From positions 1,054,001 through 1,118,000 of the forward strand of contig NZ_JACXSS010000001.1 of assembly GCF_014850955.1 (NCBI RefSeq): a stretch of 64,000 bases of DNA. Reading direction: 5' to 3'. Source of the stretch: Methylomonas albis. GTDB lineage: Bacteria > Pseudomonadota > Gammaproteobacteria > Methylococcales > Methylomonadaceae. Shown here piece after piece: positions 1 through 8,630 of the stretch (position 1 is its first letter; each line of letters opens with the position of its first letter). A model generated the notes under the pieces. The model saw only the letters and a program-made list of their open reading frames with translations. It ran no database searches and had not been told where the DNA came from. A program made the position numbers and the translations under genes.

Positions 1-327
1 AAAAGTCAACCCGCTGCCAGCCAGCAATTTTCTAAAACCTTCCTCGACAGTGTACTCGCCGTTCAATCCGCCAGAGGTTTTGCCATCGGTCAACTTGGCT
101 TCCGCTGAAAATAGTAAGCCGGAGCTAGTTGCAAACTGCCTTAAGGCCTGACTCAACGAGCCGCCCGCAATATGGTAACTGCGCTTGACGCTGGCATGGT
201 CGTTACCGCTTTCCGCATGGACGGGACCAAACACGGTCAGTGCGGAGGCCAGCAGAATGCCTTGTATGGCTAGGTGCAATCGCGAGGGTGCCAAGCCTGA
301 ATTGCTGATGCGTAGCGTCGATGACAT
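1..327 (-). CDS. TonB-dependent receptor with N-terminal STN signalling domain (partial, 5' end only)
   Basis: Reading the minus strand from the ATG at 325-327 gives about 109 residues that run off the left edge, so only the N-terminus is present. A signal peptide (about residues 1-39, hydrophobic IQGILLASALTVFGPVHA) is followed by an STN (secretin/TonB short N-terminal) domain, with SYHIAGGSLSQALRQFATSS and SGGLNGEYTVEEGFRKLLAG typical of FecA/FpvA-type receptors. That domain usually passes a ligand-bound signal to a FecR protein. A good ribosome site (AAGGAGA) precedes the ATG. The gene lies downstream of fecI- and fecR-like genes on the same strand, the classical order for a cell-surface signalling system. 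The substrate, probably a siderophore or iron complex, cannot be read from this fragment. Confidence 0.85.
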   Translation of the reverse strand, partial: MSSTLRISNSGLAPSRLHLAIQGILLASALTVFGPVHAESGNDHASVKRSYHIAGGSLSQALRQFATSSGLLFSAEAKLTDGKTSGGLNGEYTVEEGFRKLLAGSGLTF

Positions 328-668
328 CGGTTTTATCTCCTTTAAAAAATGGCTGTTGTCACTACCTATGTCAATCGAGACTGAAAAAGCGGAACCGGAG
401 ATTGAAAATTTTTTTAAATAATTTTTATGTGGCAGTTTTGCTAATAACAAAATGGTGTTTTTTTAGCGGCGCATAGTGCGCTTCGAAGATAACGGCATTG
501 AGATGGTACGCATCATCATCTCAATGCGTTGGCTGAAAGGCCGGACAATGATGACAGTGAAATTCCGCCGCTGGACGATTCCGTCAGGAAAACGCTGTGC
601 GCAATCCGTTCTACAAGCCATAAACCATCGTCAACTTGCATGGGCAGGATTTAGTGAAAGGGACGAGC
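328..668. other. Intergenic region between the FecR-like gene and the receptor gene
   Basis: About 340 bases lie between the stop of the fecR-like gene and the receptor start. The receptor-proximal part is AT-rich and holds the receptor's ribosome binding site just upstream of its ATG. Receptors in such systems are usually transcribed from a promoter recognised by the cognate FecI sigma factor, and this gap is the expected place. I could not identify the promoter or a Fur box by eye. The short open frames on the plus strand have no coding character and extend as shadows into fecR. Confidence 0.4.
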
Positions 669-1634
669 CTACCGCGGCAACACTTTCACCCAGAAAGGCA
701 GCGGATAGGAAAGTTTGACCGGCAAGTTGGTAGCCAACGAAGCCAGGATTTTGTCGGTATGCTTGAGCGGGAAAGAGCCGATGATGCGCATGTCGGCAAT
801 TTCCGGCGCGCAGGTGACGTAACCTTGCCGGTAACGATTCAGTTGCAGCAGAAACTCGCTGAGCGGGATGTCGTCGGCGACGATGACACCCTGGCTCCAG
901 GCGGGTTTGTCGAGTTTGCTTGGCTTTATGGGTTCGATGCGATCGGCTGCAAACCGGGTATTTTGTCCGGCATGTAGCCGCTGTTTGGCGCTGTTAGGAT
1001 GGGCTGGCTGGATTTCTACGCTGTCGGCAAACACCGTGATCTCGCTGTGGTCGGTTTGTTGGCTGACGCTAAAACGGGTGCCCAGCGCTCGAACCCGGCC
1101 TTCCTGGGTATCGACCACAAAGGGTCGCTGCCAACCCGAATTATCTTTGGCTGTCTCGATATAAATGGTTCCAGACACCAGTTGCAAGCGCCGTAAATCA
1201 GCACTGAATGCTACGTTCAAGGCGCTGCCGCTATCTAGGACGACTGTCGAGCCGTCCACCAAGGTGATTGTTTGGATTTGGCCTTGCGCGACATGGTAAT
1301 CCGCCGTCCAGGCTTGCCAATAGCCGGCACGCGAAAACTGCCAGTTCGCCAAGCCGACGCCACCGAGCAATGCCAAATGTTTAATGGCGCGTCTGCGCTG
1401 CAAATCCGGTGCCGTCAAGGCTGCTAACGCGGCTTTGGGCGGCAGCGATTTGAAGCGATCAATATGAAATTCCACTCTGGCCCAAGCGGCTTGATGGTCG
1501 GGATGCGCGACTAACCAGGCTTGCCATTGTGCGGTTTCATTGGGTTGCACTTGTCCGGAGCGGAATAGCGCAAACCACTCGGCCGCTTGGGCCAGGATGC
1601 GCGGGTCGATTTCCGAGTGGTGTGTGTGCTGCAT
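669..1634 (-). CDS. FecR-family anti-sigma/signal transducer
   Basis: This 321-residue protein has the three parts of the FecR family. An N-terminal DUF4880-like cytoplasmic part (about residues 10-60: AAEWFALFRSGQV, WQAWLVAHPDHQAAWARVE) is followed by a central FecR domain (about 115-215, with AQGQIQTITLVDGSTVVLDSGSA split over the motif) and a C-terminal DUF4974-like segment (about 250-318). The single weak hydrophobic segment near residues 85-105 (HLALLGGVGLANW) is where FecR proteins cross the inner membrane. The family senses receptor occupancy through the STN domain and controls an ECF sigma factor. The gene starts 6 bases after the sigma factor stop, so the two are almost certainly co-transcribed. 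The ligand is not deducible from FecR itself. Confidence 0.88.
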   Translation of the reverse strand: MQHTHHSEIDPRILAQAAEWFALFRSGQVQPNETAQWQAWLVAHPDHQAAWARVEFHIDRFKSLPPKAALAALTAPDLQRRRAIKHLALLGGVGLANWQFSRAGYWQAWTADYHVAQGQIQTITLVDGSTVVLDSGSALNVAFSADLRRLQLVSGTIYIETAKDNSGWQRPFVVDTQEGRVRALGTRFSVSQQTDHSEITVFADSVEIQPAHPNSAKQRLHAGQNTRFAADRIEPIKPSKLDKPAWSQGVIVADDIPLSEFLLQLNRYRQGYVTCAPEIADMRIIGSFPLKHTDKILASLATNLPVKLSYPLPFWVKVLPR

Positions 1635-1640
1635 CGGCGT

Positions 1641-2150
1641 TTAATAGCCGGCGCTCAGGCACTGAAACATGGCTTGCGCCATGTATTTTCTGACCATCCG
1701 GTCACTAACGCCCAATTGCCGAGCAATTTCGGCATAAGTGAGGTCGTCGAGTTGCGCCAACAAAAAGGCCTTGCGCACTTTTGCCGGTAGTTGATTGAGT
1801 AATTCGTCGATTTCCCGCAAGACTTCGAGAACGATGGCGCTATCCTCCGCCGAAATGACACTCTCCTCGGGATAGGCTGCGAGTCGTGCCAAGTAAGCTT
1901 GTTCGATGCTGTTGCGCCGCCAGTGATTGCTCAGCAGGCGTTTGGCGATGGTGGTCAGGTAAGCGCGGGGTTCGTTCAGGTTTGGCGTTTCCTTAGCCGT
2001 GATGACGCGCAAAAACGTGTCTTGGGCGTGATCTTCCGCCTGTAGGCGGTCCTGCACCCGTTTTTCCAGCCATTGCAGCAGCCAGGGGTGGTGCTCGTGA
2101 TATAGCTGGGTCAGCCCCCGTTCATCGTGGCCTGTCAACCCCGTGTTCAT
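1641..2150 (-). CDS. ECF RNA polymerase sigma factor, FecI family
   Basis: The product is 169 residues from the ATG at 2148-2150. A GTG six codons upstream (ending at 2168) is open too but has no clear ribosome site, whereas AAGG lies 7 bases before the ATG. Region 2 is recognised by LYHEHHPWLLQWLEKRVQ and AEDHAQDTFLRVI, and region 4 by LNQLPAKVRKAFLLAQLDDL followed by the helix-turn-helix YAEIARQLGVSDRMVRKYM. These are close to FecI/FpvI-type ECF factors. It is followed directly by the FecR-like gene and then by the STN receptor, so it probably directs transcription of that receptor. Such operons are commonly Fur-repressed, but no clear Fur box was seen. Confidence 0.9.
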   Translation of the reverse strand: MNTGLTGHDERGLTQLYHEHHPWLLQWLEKRVQDRLQAEDHAQDTFLRVITAKETPNLNEPRAYLTTIAKRLLSNHWRRNSIEQAYLARLAAYPEESVISAEDSAIVLEVLREIDELLNQLPAKVRKAFLLAQLDDLTYAEIARQLGVSDRMVRKYMAQAMFQCLSAGY

Positions 2151-2462
2151 ACTTAAACCTTGCTTCACCGGCTTATATTGATTCCAAATTCAAGTCACAA
2201 GCAAGAATTACTCCTTATTGGCCGGATTCCATTTTCCGGTAGGCATGTTTATTGGAAAAAATTTATTAATATCATGTTGTTATATTTTAGCTTTGGCTGG
2301 CTTACGCCCCTATGATTGCCGGACTAATATCCAAATCCGGAAGATGAGTTGTGTGATATGCCGTATTTTTGCTTCTGATTGTGTGAAACGGCTGAATTAT
2401 GCAGACAGTTGTTGGGCGACTCTGACTGAATGGCGGCTAACTGAATGCATTGCGAGTCGGAG
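2151..2462. other. AT-rich intergenic region upstream of the FecI-like gene
   Basis: These 312 bases separate the start of the sigma factor gene from the stop of the GGDEF-EAL gene, both on the minus strand. The region should contain the promoter of the fecI-fecR operon and any terminator of the upstream pair. I see no strong stem-loop and no unambiguous -35/-10 pair. An open frame of 82 codons on the plus strand has no coding signature and is judged spurious. Confidence 0.4.
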
Positions 2463-4325
2463 TTAAAGTGACGGCAACAGCACAGTATCCTGACAAATCA
2501 AGGTTTCAAACGCCTGAAGCGGTAGTGGTCGGCTTATGAGGTAGCCTTGAAAGTGGTGGCAACCGAAGCGTTTTAGAAGTGTTAGTTGGTCTTGGTTTTC
2601 TACGCCTTCGGCAATCACTTCCAATCCCAGCGTTTGTGCCATGGCGATAATTGTTCTGGTAATTACCGCGGCGTTAGGGTCGGTAGCAATATCGCGGACG
2701 AAGCTTTGATCGATTTTGAGTTGATCGAGCGGCAGCCGTTTTATATAAGCCAATGACGAGTAGCCTGTGCCGAAATCGTCCATCGAGAATTGGATGCCCA
2801 AACTTTTCAGCGCCTGAATTTTTTGGATGGAATCCTCAGCATGATCCAACAATACGCTTTCGGTCAGTTCGATTTTCAGCATGCATGAAATACCGTCGTG
2901 TCCCGATAATAAGCCACAGACTTTTTGGGTGAAGTCAGCTTGCTGAAATTGGATAGCGCTGACATTCACCGCCAGTTGTAGGCGAGACAGGGTAGGATCA
3001 CGTTGCCAAGTTTGAAGTTGCCGGCATGCTGAACGCAGCACCCAATCTCCGAGTTTGACGATGTAGCCTGTTTCTTCGGCCAGTGGGATGAATATCGCCG
3101 GCGAAATCATACCCCGGTTGGGATGGTGCCAGCGCAGCAGCGCCTCGGCACCCGTGGCTTGGGTTTGATCGTTAACTTGAACTTGATAGTAAAGTTCAAG
3201 TTCATCGCGGTCTATGGCGTTGAGTAAATCCGTTTCCAATTCCAGTCGTTCCATGATGTCGGCCTGGATGCTCGGATCGAAAAAACGGATGGTATTGCGG
3301 CCTGCGGTTTTGGCTTGATATACCGAGGTTTCAGCATTTTTCAGCAAACTTTCTATATTCTCGCCATGAGCGCGGAATAGGCTGATGCCGATACTAAAAG
3401 TCGCCAGCAGACCACGCGAATCCAGTTGAAACGGGACAAGCAACGTTTCTTGCACTTTTTGCGCGATCATTTCCGCTTGAATTGCCGCATTTTTGGGCGA
3501 GGTGGGTAGCGGCCAGATTAGCAGCATGAACTCGTCACCGCCAAATCGCGCCACAGTGTCTCCCTCACGAATACACCGCTCCAGTCTTCGTGCTGTTTCA
3601 ATCAGAATTTTATCGCAGGTTTCGTAGCCGTATATATCGTTCAGTTGCTTGAAATGATCGACATTTAAGGTCAGCAAGGCGCCATATTGTCCGCTATGCG
3701 TGGCTATTGCCATGGTCTGTTCGACACGGTCCAGTAGCAACGCGCGATTCGGCAGGCCTGTTAAGGCATCGTGCAATGCTAGAAAATCGGCGCGTTTATC
3801 CGCTTGCTGTCTATCCTCGATCAATTGCGATGTATATTGATCATGGTGGCGGCAAAGCATTATCGCCCTTGCCAGATGTGCCATGATGGGATCGAACATG
3901 CGGGTGAGCGGCAAGTTGGTATCCGGCATCACCGGCGCTACTAGAATAACAACGCCGATTTTGCCGATTGGCAAGCGCAGAAATGCGCGATAAGTGGTTT
4001 TCGTGCCGGGCAAACTGGCCAACAAAGACGCCTGATTGTCTTCTCTGGCCGCTGCGCCCAAAAGCAGCGATTGGGGCAATCTGACCTGCTCGCCGATATG
4101 CCGGATGAGTTTGTAATCGCCGATGGCGGTGTTCATTTTGACGGATAAATAGGCGCCGTCATCATCTTGTGCCGAAGGTAAGTCCAGACAGATCAGACCA
4201 ACCGGAAATGAGGTGAAATATAAAAAGCGTTGGAGTGTTCGAGTCAATAATGGCGCTAAACTGACCTCGCTACCAATGGTAATCGCCAACTCATAAAGAA
4301 TGGGAATTACATCGTCATGTTTCAT
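2463..4325 (-). CDS. Diguanylate cyclase/phosphodiesterase (GAF-like, GGDEF and EAL domains)
   Basis: This 620-residue cytoplasmic protein makes or degrades c-di-GMP. Residues 1-165 resemble a GAF-type sensory domain. The GGDEF domain (about 180-350) has an intact GGDEF signature at 262-266 and an RxxD product-inhibition site (REGD, 253-256) exactly five residues before it. The EAL domain (about 360-610) carries EALLRWHHP at 394-402, the NVSA, ELTE and DDFGTGYSSL motifs, KIDQSF and IAEGVEN, so the metal and catalytic residues look complete. Both activities are therefore possible; which dominates cannot be told from sequence. The start overlaps the end of the FIST gene by 11 bases, implying translational coupling with that sensor. 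No transmembrane segment is seen. Confidence 0.93.
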   Translation of the reverse strand: MKHDDVIPILYELAITIGSEVSLAPLLTRTLQRFLYFTSFPVGLICLDLPSAQDDDGAYLSVKMNTAIGDYKLIRHIGEQVRLPQSLLLGAAAREDNQASLLASLPGTKTTYRAFLRLPIGKIGVVILVAPVMPDTNLPLTRMFDPIMAHLARAIMLCRHHDQYTSQLIEDRQQADKRADFLALHDALTGLPNRALLLDRVEQTMAIATHSGQYGALLTLNVDHFKQLNDIYGYETCDKILIETARRLERCIREGDTVARFGGDEFMLLIWPLPTSPKNAAIQAEMIAQKVQETLLVPFQLDSRGLLATFSIGISLFRAHGENIESLLKNAETSVYQAKTAGRNTIRFFDPSIQADIMERLELETDLLNAIDRDELELYYQVQVNDQTQATGAEALLRWHHPNRGMISPAIFIPLAEETGYIVKLGDWVLRSACRQLQTWQRDPTLSRLQLAVNVSAIQFQQADFTQKVCGLLSGHDGISCMLKIELTESVLLDHAEDSIQKIQALKSLGIQFSMDDFGTGYSSLAYIKRLPLDQLKIDQSFVRDIATDPNAAVITRTIIAMAQTLGLEVIAEGVENQDQLTLLKRFGCHHFQGYLISRPLPLQAFETLICQDTVLLPSL

Positions 4326-5484
4326 GGGAATTTGGCCAAACCGTGGACACTAATGTTGCGTTATGAAACAAGGGATAACCCCATAAAGTGGTATCGCCGA
4401 TTTCTCCCAGCGCGAGGCCGCCAGCCACCGAAGACGCCTGGCTCAATTGCTTAAATAAGTGCAATTCTTCAGTGGCGCGCGCATCCCCCAGGTGTAGCCG
4501 ACGACCGGCACAATAAAACAGCAGCAGGGTTTTGTCGGTTAGCTGACCGTTCAGTTGTGTCAAGCCTTGTTGCAAGGTCTCCACGGTGCTTACCGAGTTG
4601 ACTTGCGGAGCATCCAGCAGGGTTAGCATCGAGTGGGCGGGCACCTCACCTATGCAATACAGTGCATTTTCATCATCCAGCATCACCGGGATACGCACCA
4701 AGGTGCAGTGGTTGGCCCTGAGGATGCCGAACGGGAAATGCACGGCGTATTCGTAAAAATTGTCCCTGGTTATGTTCACACCGAATCTAGTTTGTACCAA
4801 TTCTTGATATACCTCGAATGCGGGCCGCCAATCTATGTTGATAATGCGATTCCGATCGGTCGATGTGGCAGGCAGTGAGTGCATTTCGTGTTGATAGCCA
4901 TGCTCCAAAATAGCACCGTGATGCGGTTTTAGCAGTATGAGCAAAATGGCGTTGCCAACCGTGTGGGTATTATCGAAAAGGCAGGGCATGGGTTGAAAGG
5001 TTTCGCTGCCGGCATTGACCCCTGCATAGTGAACGCGGTTGGCCAGACGCAAATAAAGTTCGTCCAACAAGGTACTAATGTTGGGTAGCATCGCGTCCAG
5101 CATCAAAAACAGCGTGGCCGGCGTGTCGTCGTCCAGATGGGTAACGATCTCGGTGGTAATCGCCTCCGCCACTTGTTCCGCTCCGGCTGAGTCCGGGGCA
5201 ACACCGGTAAAAATAGTGGCGTAAGGCATGGAATCGAAACGTAACAGGCAAATTCCCGCTTGTTTAAAAGACGTGTCGTAGATCAACTGCGGAAAAATTG
5301 CACCACAAACTGGCAGACCAAGGCGGTTGCATAGCGCCTGTAGATTGGCGACTGAGAGTTTTTCCGATTCCGGTAGCAAGGCCAGAACGCCCATTTCCGG
5401 GAATGACAAGCGCCAAGACAAAAGCAGGCTTTCGATTGTCGATAGATCGACGTTGGGGAAATACACACAACTTTCCCGGTTCAT
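4315..5484 (-). CDS. FIST N/FIST C domain sensory protein
   Basis: This 389-residue protein has a FIST_N domain (about residues 20-215, including VCGAIFPQLIYD and ATLFLMLDAMLPNISTLLDEL) and a FIST_C domain (about 225-380, including YALYCIGEVPAHSMLTLLDA-type sequence and LLFYCAGRRLHLG). FIST domains are thought to bind small ligands, possibly amino acids, and are often found fused to or next to signalling enzymes. The gene has a strong ribosome site (AAGGAGA) before ATG 5482-5484 and overlaps the GGDEF-EAL gene by 11 bases. A two-gene unit in which FIST feeds a signal to c-di-GMP turnover is a reasonable inference. No signal peptide is present, so it is probably cytoplasmic. Confidence 0.85.
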   Translation of the reverse strand: MNRESCVYFPNVDLSTIESLLLSWRLSFPEMGVLALLPESEKLSVANLQALCNRLGLPVCGAIFPQLIYDTSFKQAGICLLRFDSMPYATIFTGVAPDSAGAEQVAEAITTEIVTHLDDDTPATLFLMLDAMLPNISTLLDELYLRLANRVHYAGVNAGSETFQPMPCLFDNTHTVGNAILLILLKPHHGAILEHGYQHEMHSLPATSTDRNRIINIDWRPAFEVYQELVQTRFGVNITRDNFYEYAVHFPFGILRANHCTLVRIPVMLDDENALYCIGEVPAHSMLTLLDAPQVNSVSTVETLQQGLTQLNGQLTDKTLLLFYCAGRRLHLGDARATEELHLFKQLSQASSVAGGLALGEIGDTTLWGYPLFHNATLVSTVWPNSHET

Positions 5485-5708
5485 TTGGTGTCTCCTTAGC
5501 TTTTTTGGAAAGCATACAGATCATAAGGGAAAAAGCAAAAAGCTCTTCGCATTCTTACTGGATATGACGTATTTAACGTGATTGCTGGCGCACTATCATT
5601 CTTTAAAAGCCTGGACATCGCCGATTCTCAGGGTAAATTGCAGGCCGAGCTGTTTTCGCGGATTCGCCGGCGGAATCTGGGTGGATAAATCTAAAAACAG
5701 GGGGCATT

Positions 5709-5852
5709 ATGGGACCGTATTATCGTGGCACATCGCAAAGCACAGGCGCTTTTTTCGACATGTTTTACCAGCATCCAATTTTGATGTTGTTGTTGGCGGT
5801 CGGCACCGTTGCCGCCGGTTTTTTTATGTTGCGCGGCAAGAAGTCGGAATAA
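5709..5852 (+). CDS. Small single-span membrane protein (47 aa), hypothetical
   Basis: A short frame encodes 47 residues starting MGPYYRGTSQSTGAFF. One strongly hydrophobic stretch follows (PILMLLLAVGTVAAGFFML, about residues 23-41), ending in a positively charged tail (RGKKSE), consistent with a single-pass inner-membrane protein. A purine-rich GGGGG lies 4 bases before the ATG. The stop is 8 bases from the convergent end of the MFS gene. A longer 91-codon frame overlaps in another phase but has an unlikely composition. I do not recognise a family. The compact coding layout and the membrane segment are the only support. Confidence 0.5.
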   Translation: MGPYYRGTSQSTGAFFDMFYQHPILMLLLAVGTVAAGFFMLRGKKSE

Positions 5853-5859
5853 GGTAGTG

Positions 5860-7077
5860 TTATTGCAGCTGGCTGAGTTCCAAGCGGCGTAATTTGGGCG
5901 CCAGTTTGGCGGTTACCGCGACCACCAGCAACGTCATGCCGCCGCCGAACAGTACCGAAGGCACTAAGCCCAAGACGCTTGCAGCAAGCCCGGATTCAAA
6001 GGCGCCGAGTTCGTTTGACGAGCCGATGAAAATGCCGTTAATGGCCGCTACTCGGCCGCGCATGGCGTCCGGCGTGGCCAATTGCATAATGGTGGTGCGC
6101 ATGACCACCGATACACCGTCGCAAATGCCGGACACCAGCAAAGCCAGGCCCGCTACCCAAAAGTTGGTCGAAACCGCAAAGCCGATCATGCACAGGCCAA
6201 ACCCGGCCACGGCAAGCAGTAGCCAGCGTCCGGCGTGCTTGTTAAGCGGATACCTGGCCAGGAATAACCCAGTGATGACGGCGCCTACGGCCGGCGCGGC
6301 GCGTAAAATCCCCAGTCCTTCCGGGCCGTAATGAAATATGTCGTGAATGAAAGCCGGTAGCATGGCAACCGCGCCGCCGAACAACACCGCAAACATATCC
6401 AGCGACTGGGCGCCGAGAATGATCTGGTTGCCGAACACAAAGCGCAAGCCTTCGGCAATACTGGTGAATATGGGCGCGCTTTCCGCCGCCGGCGGTTCCT
6501 TGATGCGCAACGACAGCAAAGCCAGTGCTGCTAGTACACACAAACCGCCGGCGATGCCGTAAGCCGTCGTTTTGCCTGCCCAGCCGACTAAAATCCCACC
6601 GATTGCCGGGCCGGCCACCAAACTGAACTGAAACACAGAACTGCCTAAGCCGGCTGCTCGCGCATAATTCTCGCGTTGCAATACCAACGCGAATAGCGCG
6701 CTATAAGATGGGCCGATAAAAGCCCGCGCCACGCCGGTCACCGCTACGGAGCCGTAAATCAATAACAGCGGACTGCCGGGAATCCATTGCGCTGCCACGG
6801 CAGTCAGTGTCAACGCGTTAAGAGCCAACAGTAAACAAGCCAGGATTGCAAACCAGCGCCGCGAATAATGATCGACAGCATAACCGGCGAAGAGTGCGCT
6901 GCAAAAATACGGGATGACTTCGGCCAGACCGATTAAGCCCAGCGCCAGCGTGTCGTGGGTGATTTCGTAGATATGCCATCCCACTACAATCGCCACGATT
7001 TGATAGGCCAATACGATCAATACGCGAAAAGTTAACAGTTTTAGAAAAGCCGGGTTTGAATTACTTAAAAAATGCAT
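5860..7077 (-). CDS. MFS transporter, EntS/MFS_3-type exporter
   Basis: The 405-residue product from ATG 7077 has about twelve hydrophobic segments, beginning LLTFRVLIVLAYQIVAIVVG and continuing through WHIYEITHDTLALGLIGLAEVIPYF. The loop between helices 2 and 3 (AGYAVDHYSRR) carries the usual MFS D-x-x-x-R-R type signature. Overall it is like the enterobactin exporter EntS and related MFS_3 proteins. A TTG six codons upstream is an alternative start but has no ribosome site. The gene stands alone, converging with the small membrane protein gene. The substrate is unknown; export of a small organic compound is the family norm. Confidence 0.85.
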   Translation of the reverse strand: MHFLSNSNPAFLKLLTFRVLIVLAYQIVAIVVGWHIYEITHDTLALGLIGLAEVIPYFCSALFAGYAVDHYSRRWFAILACLLLALNALTLTAVAAQWIPGSPLLLIYGSVAVTGVARAFIGPSYSALFALVLQRENYARAAGLGSSVFQFSLVAGPAIGGILVGWAGKTTAYGIAGGLCVLAALALLSLRIKEPPAAESAPIFTSIAEGLRFVFGNQIILGAQSLDMFAVLFGGAVAMLPAFIHDIFHYGPEGLGILRAAPAVGAVITGLFLARYPLNKHAGRWLLLAVAGFGLCMIGFAVSTNFWVAGLALLVSGICDGVSVVMRTTIMQLATPDAMRGRVAAINGIFIGSSNELGAFESGLAASVLGLVPSVLFGGGMTLLVVAVTAKLAPKLRRLELSQLQ

Positions 7078-7177
7078 GAATGTCCATAGTCGCAATGCGA
7101 CAGTTGGTGGCTGCAGGGTAAGGGTGTATGTGTTACTGGCGATTGACTCTGTTATTAGTATTAGGCAAGCCGGTTAT

Positions 7178-7283
7178 TTAAGGAACCTCTGATTAATTCG
7201 TTGGCATGAATTTCATGACTAATTAAATCAATGACTTGTGCATTGGCTTTTCTTGAAAACTGAATTAATCAGAGGTTCCTTAA
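7178..7283. repeat. MITE-like element with perfect 22-bp terminal inverted repeats
   Basis: Bases 7178-7199 (beginning TTAAGGAACCTCTGA) are an exact reverse complement of 7262-7283. The arms enclose 62 AT-rich bases, 106 bases in total. The outer ends read TTAA. There is no room for a transposase. The size, perfect ends and intergenic position, with the right end only 11 bases from the OYE stop at 7295, fit a non-autonomous miniature element. It may also act as a terminator for the OYE gene. The parent insertion sequence family was not identified. Confidence 0.6.
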
Positions 7284-7294
7284 CAACGATACGC

Positions 7295-8407
7295 TTAGCG
7301 CTGGCGAAAGCGAATATCGCCAAATAAAGCCTTTTGCTCGCGCGGTTGGCAGCGCCAGTATTGCGGCGGCGCTTCGACTTGCGCGCCCAGTTTGGCGGCG
7401 GCACGCCAGGGCCAGCGCGGATCGTAGAGTATGCCGCGCGCCAAGCCCACCATATCGGCCTTGCCGTCGGCGATGATGGCTTCAGCATCCTCGGCTTCGG
7501 TGATCAAACCGACCGCGATGGTGGGCAGGCCGGTTTCCGCCCGAATGCTTGCCGCTAGCGGCACTTGGTAGTTAGGACCAACCGGGATTTTTTGCAGTGG
7601 CGACAGGCCGCCGCTGGAGACATGGATAAATGCACAGCCGCACGCTTGTAAGGCCTGAGAAAACGCCACGCTTTGCGCTAAATCCCAGCCGGCATCCACC
7701 CAGTCGGTTGCTGATATGCGCACGCCGATTGGCATTTCGGCCGGCACTGCTGCTCGCATCGCCTCGAACACCGCCAGCGGGAAGCGCATACGGTTTTCCA
7801 GAGAGCCGCCGTATTGGTCCTTACGCTGATTCGATAAGGGCGAGAGAAATTGGTGCAGCAAATAGCCATGGGCGGCGTGTATCTCGATAGCATCGATACC
7901 CAATTTATGTGCGCGTTGTGCGGCGGAAACGAAAGCTTGCAGGATGCGTTGCAAACCGGCTGCATCCAGTGCGGTCGGTGCCGGGTCGTCCGGCATAAAG
8001 GCTAGTGCCGAGGGGGCAACCGTGGGCCAGCCGCCGTGCTCGGCATCGACCAAGCCGCCACCATCCCAAGGAGCGGTGGTGGAGGCCTTGCGGCCGGCGT
8101 GCGCCAATTGAATGGCGATAGGCATGGCTGAGTATTGGCGTATCGCCTGCAAAACTCTGGCTAGCGCCCCTTCGGTAGCGTCCGACCACAAGCCAAGATC
8201 GGCCGGGGAAATCCGGCCTGCCGGTTCCACCGCCGTGGCCTCGATAATCAATAAACCGGCGCCGGACATTGCCAAATTGCCCAGATGCATTAAATGCCAG
8301 TCGTTGGCTTCGCCGTTAACCGCCGAATATTGACACATCGGCGCAATGACGATGCGGTTGGGCAGCGTCACCGAACCGATGAAATACGGAGAAAAAAGCT
8401 GACTCAT
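7295..8407 (-). CDS. NADH:flavin oxidoreductase, Old Yellow Enzyme family (YqjM/XenA type)
   Basis: This 370-residue FMN enzyme of TIM-barrel fold reduces activated C=C bonds with NAD(P)H. The N-terminus SPYFIGSVTLPNRIVIAPMC places a cysteine at residue 25, the hallmark of the thermophilic-like YqjM/XenA subgroup. IQLAHAGRKAS (99-109), HAAHGYLLHQFLSP (177-190) and QYGGSLENRMRFP (198-210) supply FMN and substrate contacts. The length matches the family. The ATG at 8405-8407 is preceded by a short AAGGAC-type site. The gene is monocistronic, with the MITE-like repeat directly after it. The physiological substrate is unknown; family members act on enones, nitro-esters and quinones. Confidence 0.92.
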   Translation of the reverse strand: MSQLFSPYFIGSVTLPNRIVIAPMCQYSAVNGEANDWHLMHLGNLAMSGAGLLIIEATAVEPAGRISPADLGLWSDATEGALARVLQAIRQYSAMPIAIQLAHAGRKASTTAPWDGGGLVDAEHGGWPTVAPSALAFMPDDPAPTALDAAGLQRILQAFVSAAQRAHKLGIDAIEIHAAHGYLLHQFLSPLSNQRKDQYGGSLENRMRFPLAVFEAMRAAVPAEMPIGVRISATDWVDAGWDLAQSVAFSQALQACGCAFIHVSSGGLSPLQKIPVGPNYQVPLAASIRAETGLPTIAVGLITEAEDAEAIIADGKADMVGLARGILYDPRWPWRAAAKLGAQVEAPPQYWRCQPREQKALFGDIRFRQR

Positions 8408-8592
8408 ACAGATGTCCTTAGGGAATGGGTGGGTCTCAACTGTTGAGATGCAGTCTACGAGGTCAATTCGCGCTTGGCAATTGCCGGGTTAATGCGGATG
8501 AACTCGAAGTTGCAACGAGGCGGAAGATGAAGGTAAATCGCTTGGAACGACGGCGTTAATTGCTGTTTTCGCTGTAAGTTAGCCCAGCTTGC

Positions 8593-8598
8593 TATAAT
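8593..8598 (+). promoter_or_regulatory. Putative -10 box for the proA operon
   Basis: A perfect TATAAT lies 33 bases upstream of the proA GTG, inside GCTATAATGCCGG. No convincing -35 hexamer sits at 16-18 bases spacing, so this rests on the -10 match and its position ahead of a three-gene operon. Confidence 0.35.
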
Positions 8599-8630
8599 GC
8601 CGGCTTTTCCAATTCATCGGGTCGATAATT

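Noticed and set aside
2218-2466. An 82-codon plus-strand frame in the fecI upstream gap
   Set aside because: It overlaps the stop of the convergent GGDEF-EAL gene, is Cys- and Arg-rich, and has no ribosome site or family.
5582-5857. A 91-codon frame between the FIST and MFS genes
   Set aside because: Its composition is improbable (many Cys, Arg and His). A better-supported 47-codon frame in another phase covers the same bases.
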